37,668 nucleotides of DNA, taken from Benthicola sp964195715. GTDB lineage: Bacteria > Gemmatimonadota > Gemmatimonadetes > Palauibacterales > Palauibacteraceae. Shown one piece after another: positions 8,467 to 14,657 of the stretch. The notes below the pieces were generated by a model that did not search any database, had not been told where the DNA came from, and saw nothing but the letters and a program-made list of their open reading frames with translations. The position numbers were made by a program, and so were the translations under genes. The DNA lies in the NCBI GenBank assembly GCA_964195715.1, contig CAXMRU010000138.1, forward strand, positions 1-37,668. Direction: 5' to 3'. Position 1 is the first letter of the stretch. Every line of letters starts with the position of its first letter.

Positions 8467-9132
8467 TCAGGCCGGGATGATGCCCAGGGCGGCCAGCAGG
8501 TCGCCCGGCTCCTCCAGCCACAAATCCGGCTCCGTCGGTTCGAGCTGGGCCCGCGTGTACGGACCCCACAGGGCGGCAGCGGTGGTGACGCCCGCCGCCC
8601 GTCCGGACCGCATGTCGTGCGTGCTATCCCCCACGAACATCGTATCCTCCGCGCGCACCCCCAGCGCTTCGAGAGCCGCCAGCACGGGCTCGGGCTCCGG
8701 CTTGTAGCGTTCCACATCGTCCGCCGTGACGATCACCCCGAACCACTCCACCGGCAGGCCGCACCGCGCCAGGCCCATCTGCGTGCTACGTCGCTTCTTG
8801 CTCGTAACGATTCCGAGATCCACGCCCGATTCGCGTACCGCCTCGATCACCGACCGCATCCCGGGAAACGGGCGCACCAGGTCGTCGTGGTGCGACAGGT
8901 TGTGATCCACGTAGGTCCGGATCATCTCATCGACCTGGTGGTCGGTCTCGGCGAACATTTTCATCTGGACCACCAGCGGCTGCCCGATCGTGGACTTCCA
9001 GGTCTCCTCGGAAGGCACGTGCCCCAGGTGCTCGCGCATCGTGTGGCGATACGAGGCCAGAATGAGTCGCTCGCTATCGATCAGGGTCCCGTCGAGGTCG
9101 AGTAGGACCGCGCCAGCGCCGGGGCCTGTCAC
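8467..9132 (-). CDS. HAD-superfamily phosphatase (PpaX/Gph-like)
   Basis: Cytoplasmic haloacid-dehalogenase hydrolase of 221 residues, the usual size for phosphoglycolate phosphatase or pyrophosphatase PpaX. All four HAD motifs are present: DLDGT (nucleophile D12, acid/base D14), VTSKK (motif II Ser/Thr), Lys in YKPEPEP (motif III) and GDSTHD (motif IV). A helical cap with IGQPL lies between motifs I and II; this motif is common in the PpaX/Gph group. The start is a GTG that overlaps the stop of the phosphofructokinase gene (GTGA), so the two are translationally coupled. The partner enzyme looks PPi-dependent, so pyrophosphatase activity would make sense, but sequence alone does not separate PpaX from phosphoglycolate phosphatase. 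The gene converges on lon with a 12-base gap. Confidence 0.88.
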   Translation of the reverse strand: MTGPGAGAVLLDLDGTLIDSERLILASYRHTMREHLGHVPSEETWKSTIGQPLVVQMKMFAETDHQVDEMIRTYVDHNLSHHDDLVRPFPGMRSVIEAVRESGVDLGIVTSKKRRSTQMGLARCGLPVEWFGVIVTADDVERYKPEPEPVLAALEALGVRAEDTMFVGDSTHDMRSGRAAGVTTAAALWGPYTRAQLEPTEPDLWLEEPGDLLAALGIIPA

Positions 9133-10418
9133 TCCTTCAGGCCTACGGTGGGGGCAAAATGTGTACGGAATTCGGCGGGCTCCATGCCGGCCGTCCTGGC
9201 GAGCGCCTCCAGCATCGCCGGGTTCTCCAGGTCCTCCGCCTCGAGTCTGAGCATGTACTGACGCGCGACCTCGTATGCCTCGGCCTCCGTGTCCACCAGC
9301 CTAACGCGGGTGCGGCCTGTTTCCGGATCGCGGAACTCGTCGAATGGAAGCACCCGGACGTGACCACCGCGCCCCAGGCTGACGACCCCGCCCACGCGAA
9401 GGGCCTCTTCCTTCGGCTCCGAAAGAAGAAATCGCGCGGCCCCGAAACCGAGGGTGCGGGTGTAGTCGATGTCGAACGTGATCGGCTTGGCGCATCGCAG
9501 TTCGTACCCGAGGCGCAGGTCCGTGATCGTGACCGTGTCGCCGCGTTCCTCGAAGCGCTTCTGCACCGCGCGCTTGAGGATCGTCTCCATCGGAATTTCG
9601 GCCAGGCGGATGTGATCGTACGTGTCGTACTCCACGTGCACGCCGGGCAGCCGGGCCAGCTCGTCCGGGTCCATCTTCTCGCCGATCCCCTCGGCGATGA
9701 TCGCCAGACCGTCCCTGCGCCCCAGGACCCGCCGTTTGAGGATCGCTCCTTCGAGGATCGTGCACACGTCGTCGAACGTGATACGGTCGCCCGGAAACTC
9801 CTCGGGGATGATCGTCACCGTGGCCCCGGCCGCCCGACCGATCCCAAGGGCGAGGTGCCCCGACTTCCGCCCCATCACGACGACGAAGAACCACCGGTTC
9901 GTGGTACGCGAGTCCTCCATCAGGTTGAGGCACAACTCGCTCCCCACATCGCGGGCGGTCTCGTAGCCAAATGTCGGCATGTCCGCCGGAAGCGGAAGGT
10001 CGTTGTCGATGGTCTTTGGCACGTGCGCGACACGGATCGAACCGTCGGCCGCCTCGGCCACTTCACGCGCGGCGAACGCAGTGTCGTCCCCGCCGATCGT
10101 AACGAGACCTGAGACACCCAGCTCCAGCAGCGCCTTTACCGTGCGCTCGAGGCTCTCGGGCGTCTTCGTGGGGTTCGCTCGCGACGTGCGGAGGATCGAA
10201 CCGCCGTCTTTGTAGATGCGCGATACATCGCCCACGTACAGGGGACGCGTCATGTCGGTGCGGCCGACCATCAGGTGTTCCCAGCCATCCAGGATCCCCA
10301 CGACCTCGCACCCGTCGTCCACCGCCTTGAGCGCGACCGCGCTGATCGCGCTGTTGATGCCGGGGGCCGGCCCGCCGCCCACGAGGATGCCGATCCGTCG
10401 CCTGCTCGTGTCTTCCAT
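9129..10418 (-). CDS. pfp: 6-phosphofructokinase, PPi-dependent type by signature
   Basis: Interconverts fructose 6-phosphate and fructose 1,6-bisphosphate in glycolysis. The 429-residue protein is longer than the roughly 320-residue bacterial ATP enzyme. The phosphoryl-donor motif reads GGDDT at 109-113: the Asp in place of Gly after GGD is the known hallmark of pyrophosphate-dependent enzymes, since it blocks the ATP alpha-phosphate. PKTIDND at 134-140 (Lys where ATP enzymes have Gly) points the same way, and MGRKSG at 182-187 is the substrate-binding segment. The PPi enzyme is reversible and can serve both glycolysis and gluconeogenesis. A purine-rich GAGAGAGA run precedes the ATG. It is the first gene of a two-gene unit with the HAD phosphatase. 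Donor specificity is inferred from the signature. Confidence 0.92.
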   Translation of the reverse strand: MEDTSRRRIGILVGGGPAPGINSAISAVALKAVDDGCEVVGILDGWEHLMVGRTDMTRPLYVGDVSRIYKDGGSILRTSRANPTKTPESLERTVKALLELGVSGLVTIGGDDTAFAAREVAEAADGSIRVAHVPKTIDNDLPLPADMPTFGYETARDVGSELCLNLMEDSRTTNRWFFVVVMGRKSGHLALGIGRAAGATVTIIPEEFPGDRITFDDVCTILEGAILKRRVLGRRDGLAIIAEGIGEKMDPDELARLPGVHVEYDTYDHIRLAEIPMETILKRAVQKRFEERGDTVTITDLRLGYELRCAKPITFDIDYTRTLGFGAARFLLSEPKEEALRVGGVVSLGRGGHVRVLPFDEFRDPETGRTRVRLVDTEAEAYEVARQYMLRLEAEDLENPAMLEALARTAGMEPAEFRTHFAPTVGLKE

Positions 10419-10763
10419 CTATCTCTCTCGATACGAATAGCCATTGAGTCGGGCGGGGATGTTCCCATCCGTGTCCTCGCACGTCAAGGCGGAGGTCGTG
10501 CGCTCCGCCAAACCACCGCTGGATCCTGCATCATTTGATGGTTTTGCAGAGGCTCCCGTGAAGGACGGAACAAGCGGTAAAGCCCGCAGTACAAGGCAAT
10601 TACGAGAATAGCGCGCTTCGGGCATGTACCTTGCTAAAATGGGCGCCGGGAGAGTGCATCCCATCGTCTCGGCGGGCCGGTAATCGGTCGCGCTCCGCGC
10701 GATGGCGGTGGGCCGAGCGTGATCGCACGCGAATCGATACACGGACGTAACGGAGGTTGTCTC
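10419..10763. other. Intergenic region between divergent pfp and lipoprotein genes
   Basis: About 345 bases without a convincing gene. Short frames here are low quality. The region is locally less GC-rich around 10590-10645. It should carry the promoters of both divergent genes; the best candidate is the extended -10 listed separately. No tRNA, riboswitch or strong inverted repeat was recognised. Confidence 0.5.
10632..10640 (+). promoter_or_regulatory. Possible extended -10 promoter for the lipoprotein gene
   Basis: TGCTAAAAT matches the extended -10 form (TGnTAnAAT-like) and lies about 125 bases before the ATG at 10764. No good -35 hexamer sits 17 bases upstream, which an extended -10 can tolerate. 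The call rests on local AT-richness and the motif only. Confidence 0.35.
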
Positions 10764-11855
10764 ATGCTTCGGAACCTGAGATGGATGCCGCTGGTCGCGG
10801 TGCTAGCGTTAGCAGCGGGTGCGTGCAGCGACGACGGTACGAGTCCTGGCGATCCTGCCGACTTCGACCCGGTGGCCACTGAACAAGCGGTAAACGACCT
10901 GCAGAACCGGTTGAATGACGACAGTGACATGATGGTCAGCCTCGGCCTGGTGTCCGAGGGTCTCGGGATGCAGATGGGCGCATCCTGGGTCATGCCTCGC
11001 GAGCTGGATCAGGCGGCGGCGCCGTTCTCGGCACAGTTCGTCAAGAACTACGCCCTGTCCGGTAGTGTTGCTGATCCAGTGTTCCCGCCGGAGCTGCTCG
11101 GCTCCACGTTCGAGTGGAGCCTGCTCGAAGGCCTCTACGTGCCCACGGAGCGGGCAGGTGCACCGGTGAGCGGCATACGATTCATCCTGTACGCCATCGA
11201 TCCGTTGACGCGCACTCCGACCGACACCCTGGTGGAGACCGGTTACCTCGACCTCACGGACGAGGGTACTGCGTCGACCACGCGACTCGGCATAGAGGCC
11301 GTGAGTGGCAGTGAGACGCTGATCGACTACTTCATCGAACTCAGCTACGTCATTCTCGGCGAGAACGACATCAGCGTGACCGTCGCCGCCGAGGGCTTCA
11401 TTTCGGACGGCGTGGACAGGCTCGACTTCCTGTTGTCGCAGAGAGCCACCCTGCTCGGTTCGACCGAGACGATCGATATGGACGTCGTCTATTCGCTTTC
11501 GCTGGCCGGCCAGAACGTCAGCGTCACCGTCGAGATGCACGGCGAGTTCGACTTCTCCGGTGACAATCCGATCGAGGCCGCGAGCATTGAGCTTCGGGTC
11601 CAGAACGGGACCGAGTTCGTGGACTTCGAGATGACGTTGGGCGCCGACAACAGCCTCACCGGCGTGATCCAGTACAACGGCACCACCGTCGTAAACATCA
11701 CCGGCACCGAGGCAGACCCGGTGTTCACGCGGGCCGACGGCGAGCAGTTGACGCTGGAGGAAGTGACGGCCCTGGTCGAGCTGTTCGACATGATCGAAGA
11801 CGTGTTCGATGTCGTGGAAGAGCTGTTCGAGCCGTTCGGAGGGTTTGACCTCTAG
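10764..11855 (+). CDS. Lipoprotein of unknown function
   Basis: A 363-residue exported protein with a typical lipoprotein signal: MLRNLRWMPLVAVLALAAG followed by lipobox Cys21 and a Ser/Asp/Gly-rich tether, so envelope anchoring is likely. The mature part is acidic and appears beta-rich (repeated alternating strands such as SVTVEMHGEFDFSG), with an amphipathic helical segment near the N-terminus and a C-terminal helix rich in Val, Phe and Glu. I do not recognise a family. The ATG at 10764 is chosen for the GGAGG eight bases upstream and the signal peptide that follows; a longer in-frame start would add an unlikely 15-residue leader. It is a single-gene unit ending just before a strong hairpin. 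Confidence 0.8.
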   Translation: MLRNLRWMPLVAVLALAAGACSDDGTSPGDPADFDPVATEQAVNDLQNRLNDDSDMMVSLGLVSEGLGMQMGASWVMPRELDQAAAPFSAQFVKNYALSGSVADPVFPPELLGSTFEWSLLEGLYVPTERAGAPVSGIRFILYAIDPLTRTPTDTLVETGYLDLTDEGTASTTRLGIEAVSGSETLIDYFIELSYVILGENDISVTVAAEGFISDGVDRLDFLLSQRATLLGSTETIDMDVVYSLSLAGQNVSVTVEMHGEFDFSGDNPIEAASIELRVQNGTEFVDFEMTLGADNSLTGVIQYNGTTVVNITGTEADPVFTRADGEQLTLEEVTALVELFDMIEDVFDVVEELFEPFGGFDL

Positions 11856-11880
11856 CTGCAGAAAAGCGAACGGTACATTA

Positions 11881-11910
11881 CGAAGGGCCGGGAGCAATCC
11901 CGGCCCTTCG
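11881..11910. terminator. Strong hairpin, probable bidirectional terminator
   Basis: A perfect 13-base-pair inverted repeat (CGAAGGGCCGGGA / TCCCGGCCCTTCG) closes on a GCAA tetraloop of the stable GNRA type. It lies 25 bases after the lipoprotein stop and 66 bases before the end of the convergent FAD-subunit gene. There is no clean T-tract on either side, so it may act with Rho or stabilise the 3' end of the transcript. Confidence 0.7.
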
Positions 11911-11919
11911 CGCGTTCAG

Positions 11920-11941
11920 GGACCTGGCACGGACCTGGCAG
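11920..11941 (+). repeat. Short tandem direct repeat
   Basis: GGACCTGGCA occurs twice in tandem with a stride of 11 bases, just after the hairpin. It is followed immediately by GGCTGCTGAAAAAT, which resembles the repeat element at 23528-23582. Its role is unknown. Confidence 0.5.
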
Positions 11942-11976
11942 GCTGCTGAAAAATCCTGGCATGCCGAACTGTCCGC

Positions 11977-12960
11977 TCAGGCCGTGATCTCGGCCATGGC
12001 TCGCCGCACCAGGACCGGCACCATGGCCCGTCGCCACTCGGCGTCCACCGGGATGCTGTCGAGAGGGTGACACTGCCGGAAAGCCTCTTGCGCGACATCC
12101 TCGACCACGGAGTCGGTCAGCCGGCTGCCCACCGCCACCGTTCCCACCTTGCCCAGCTTCCGCGGATGGCTGCCAATCGCCGACGCGACCATCTGCAGGT
12201 CAGCCACGGTGCCGTCCTCGGCGAAGTCTACCCGCACGGCAAGGTTCAGCATCGGGAAGTCGATCGAATCGCGAGCGCGGAGCTTCTGAAAGCTGTGCCG
12301 CGTGCCGACACCCGGCCGGGGCACCTGGATCGAGATCAGTAGCTCGCCCGGTTCCATGCGCCGGTTCCACACCCCGTCCGACGTGAAGAACGCCGAGATC
12401 GGCACGGTACGCTCGCCCGCCGGCCCCATGATCGTGAGCTCGGCTTCGAGCGGAAGGAGTGCGGTCGCCCCATCGGCCGAGTGTGCAGCCACGCAGCGCG
12501 TTCCGCCCTTCACGACGTGGCAGGCGTCCCCGTCCTTCTTCAGGCAGTAACCGAGGGCTTTCCGCCAGAAGAGCGTCTGGTTGTAGTAGGTGCACCGCGT
12601 GTCCAGGCACACGTTGCCGCCGATGGTGCCCATGCGTCGGAGCTGGGGGCCGGACACGAGCTCGCATGCCCGCGCGAGCGACGGGAGGGCCTCGCGCACG
12701 ACCGAGTTCCGTGCCACGGCATTCAGCGTGGTCGCGGCCCCGATCCGGAAGCCGGCATCATCTTCCGCGATTCCCTGCATGGCGCGTATGCCGCGCAGCG
12801 ACACCAGGTGGCCGGGCGTGAAGAGCCTGTGCTTCATGTTCGGCACGAGGTCCGTCCCGCCCGCGATCGGCATCACGTCGCCGGCGTGCTCGGCCAGCAA
12901 CGCGATCGCCTCGTCGACGGTGGACGGGCGGTGGTACTCGTACGAATGAAGCCTCAGCAC
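11977..12960 (-). CDS. Molybdenum hydroxylase FAD subunit, 4-hydroxybenzoyl-CoA-reductase-like
   Basis: FAD-binding (CoxM-type) subunit that passes electrons between the 2Fe-2S subunit and an external carrier. The 327-residue protein shows the two FAD pyrophosphate loops: AGGTDL at 33-38 and the TIGGN segment at 112-116. Right after TIGGN is an insert that ordinary xanthine dehydrogenases lack, with Cys123, Cys139, Cys147 and Cys156. The spacings of 16, 8 and 9 are those I recall for the extra [4Fe-4S] ligands of the Thauera 4-hydroxybenzoyl-CoA reductase beta subunit. Cys118 lies just before. The GTG at 12960 is chosen because it precedes the typical HSYEYHRP beginning and leaves an 11-base gap after the aminotransferase stop. 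It is the last gene of the five-gene block. Confidence 0.88.
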   Translation of the reverse strand: MLRLHSYEYHRPSTVDEAIALLAEHAGDVMPIAGGTDLVPNMKHRLFTPGHLVSLRGIRAMQGIAEDDAGFRIGAATTLNAVARNSVVREALPSLARACELVSGPQLRRMGTIGGNVCLDTRCTYYNQTLFWRKALGYCLKKDGDACHVVKGGTRCVAAHSADGATALLPLEAELTIMGPAGERTVPISAFFTSDGVWNRRMEPGELLISIQVPRPGVGTRHSFQKLRARDSIDFPMLNLAVRVDFAEDGTVADLQMVASAIGSHPRKLGKVGTVAVGSRLTDSVVEDVAQEAFRQCHPLDSIPVDAEWRRAMVPVLVRRAMAEITA

Positions 12961-12970
12961 TCGACGTATC

Positions 12971-14098
12971 TCATAAGCCGGTCCACACCGCAGCGAGCTC
13001 CTCGAGCATTCTCGAAACTCGCTCGAGCCCGGGCTGGAGCGCCGGGCTCGTGTATCCGTAGCCGATCCGGAAATGGCCATCGACCCCGAACTGGTCACCC
13101 GGCACGATCAGCACGCTGTGTTCGGTCAGCAGGCGCTCGGCCAGCTCTGTCGAACCGATCGGCAGGTCGTACCGGAAGAATGCGATCGCCCCGGCCTCGG
13201 GGGGTCGGAAGCTCAGGATTCCCGCATGTCCGGCCGCCCAACCTTCGAGCAGCTCGAGGTTCTCGCGCAGGATCCCGCGTCCCCGCTCCAACAGACGAGC
13301 GCGGGCAACCGGCTCCAGGGCAGCCGTACCCAGGCAATCGGAGAGCGGCGACGGCGCGATCGTCGTGTAATCCTTCCGGGCCCACAGATCCTCGCGGTAC
13401 TCGGCGGGCGCGATCAGCCAGCCGAGTCGGAGCCCGGGCAGCCCGTACGCCTTCGACAGCGAGGCGCTCACCAGCACGCGGTCCGTGCGGCCCCACAACG
13501 AAGGCGTCGGCTCGCCCGATAGCTCGCCGCCCCCGTACACCTCATCGGACAGGATCCACGCCCCGACCCTCTCGGCTGCGGCCACGATCTCGGCGGTCGC
13601 AACCTCGCCGATCGTGTGTCCCGTCGGGTTGTTCGGATTGGTGACCACCACGACGCGCGTCCCCGGCTGGATCGCCTCGGCGGCGGCGCCGGGTGCGGGC
13701 TGCCAGCCGCGGTCCTCCTCCAGCCATACGCTTTCGACCCGCGCGCCGAGCCCGGCTGCCAGGCCGGTCGTCTGCTCGTACGTCGGGCGGACCACGACGA
13801 CGCGGTCGCCCGGTTCCACCAGCCGCCACATCGCCAGGAAGTTCGCCTCGGCGCTCCCGACAGTGGCCACCACGTTCGCAACGGTCGCGCCCGGATACAT
13901 GGCTGCCACCCGCTCGCGCAGGAGGGGGCTTCCGTCCGTGTGGCCATATCCGAGAAGCGTATCGGAGGGATCCACTCCGGCGATGTCCCGCAGCTCGTCC
14001 AGCGTTACCGGCTGCACGCCGCTCTCGGCGAGGTTGTACTCGACCCGGTTCTCATGGTGCGACTGCCACCGCTCCATCTCGAAGATCGGCTGCTTCAT
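12971..14098 (-). CDS. PLP-dependent aminotransferase, class I/II fold
   Basis: Fold-type I PLP enzyme of 375 residues, probably an amino-acid transaminase or a related lyase. Landmarks are NPNNPTG (154-160, cofactor-ring Asn), SDEVYGG (D185 and Y188) and SLSKAYGLPGLRLG, in which Lys216 forms the Schiff base and Arg224 binds cofactor phosphate. Its N-terminus is short and begins at MKQPIFEMERW; similar proteins are sometimes annotated as capreomycidine-synthase-like, but the substrate cannot be told from sequence. It sits on the same strand between msrA and the molybdoenzyme FAD-subunit gene, 7 and 10 bases from each, so it is very likely co-transcribed with them. It might act on the product or substrate of the hydroxylase; that is speculation. 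Confidence 0.88.
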   Translation of the reverse strand: MKQPIFEMERWQSHHENRVEYNLAESGVQPVTLDELRDIAGVDPSDTLLGYGHTDGSPLLRERVAAMYPGATVANVVATVGSAEANFLAMWRLVEPGDRVVVVRPTYEQTTGLAAGLGARVESVWLEEDRGWQPAPGAAAEAIQPGTRVVVVTNPNNPTGHTIGEVATAEIVAAAERVGAWILSDEVYGGGELSGEPTPSLWGRTDRVLVSASLSKAYGLPGLRLGWLIAPAEYREDLWARKDYTTIAPSPLSDCLGTAALEPVARARLLERGRGILRENLELLEGWAAGHAGILSFRPPEAGAIAFFRYDLPIGSTELAERLLTEHSVLIVPGDQFGVDGHFRIGYGYTSPALQPGLERVSRMLEELAAVWTGL

Positions 14099-14105
14099 GC
14101 GTCGT

Positions 14106-14657
14106 CTATCGCTCCTTCAGCCTGCCGGAGTACTTCGCCCGGAACTTCGCCAGCTTGGGCGCCACGACGACCTGGCAGTACCCCTGATTCGGGTTCCGCC
14201 GGTAGTAGTCCTGGTGGTCCTCCCCGGCCGGGTAGAACTCGTCCAGTCCGGACACTTCGGTGACGATCGCATCGTCGAATACCCCGTCAAGCTCCAGCTC
14301 GGCGATCATCGCTTTCGCAGTCTCTCCCTGCACTTCATCGTGCCAGAAGATAGCCGATCGATACTGGGTCCCCACGTCGGCGCCCTGCCGGTTCAGGGTC
14401 GTCGGATCGTGCATCGAAAAGAACACCTCGAGCAGGTCGCGGTACCCGATTTCGTCCGGATCGTACGCGATCTGGACGACCTCGGCGTGACCTGTGGTAC
14501 CCGTACACACCTGCTGGTAGGTCGGGTTCGAGTCGTGGCCGCCCGCGTATCCTGATTCCACGGAGATCACTCCTCGCAGGGCTCTGTAGGCGCCGTCGAG
14601 GCACCAGAAACACCCGCCCGCCAGCGTGGCGGTCTTCATCCGTCCCTCTCCCGTCAT
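14106..14657 (-). CDS. msrA: Peptide methionine-S-sulfoxide reductase MsrA
   Basis: Reduces the S-epimer of methionine sulfoxide in proteins and in free form, repairing oxidative damage. The 183-residue protein carries the family signature GGCFWC with catalytic Cys16, followed by ESGYAGG, the conserved GHAEVVQI segment and FWHDEVQ. A resolving cysteine is plausibly in NQGYCQVVV near the C-terminus. It has no signal peptide, so it is cytoplasmic. The ATG at 14657 abuts the stop of the molybdenum-subunit gene and has AGGAGG four bases upstream; an in-frame ATG at 14639 with GGGAGAGGGA upstream is an equally good start. It lies inside the molybdoenzyme operon, which is an unusual place for it. 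Confidence 0.95.
   Translation of the reverse strand: MTGEGRMKTATLAGGCFWCLDGAYRALRGVISVESGYAGGHDSNPTYQQVCTGTTGHAEVVQIAYDPDEIGYRDLLEVFFSMHDPTTLNRQGADVGTQYRSAIFWHDEVQGETAKAMIAELELDGVFDDAIVTEVSGLDEFYPAGEDHQDYYRRNPNQGYCQVVVAPKLAKFRAKYSGRLKER

Noticed and set aside
11920..11960. Short direct repeats as a CRISPR-like array
   Set aside because: There are only two 10-base copies with no spacers of even length and no cas genes nearby.
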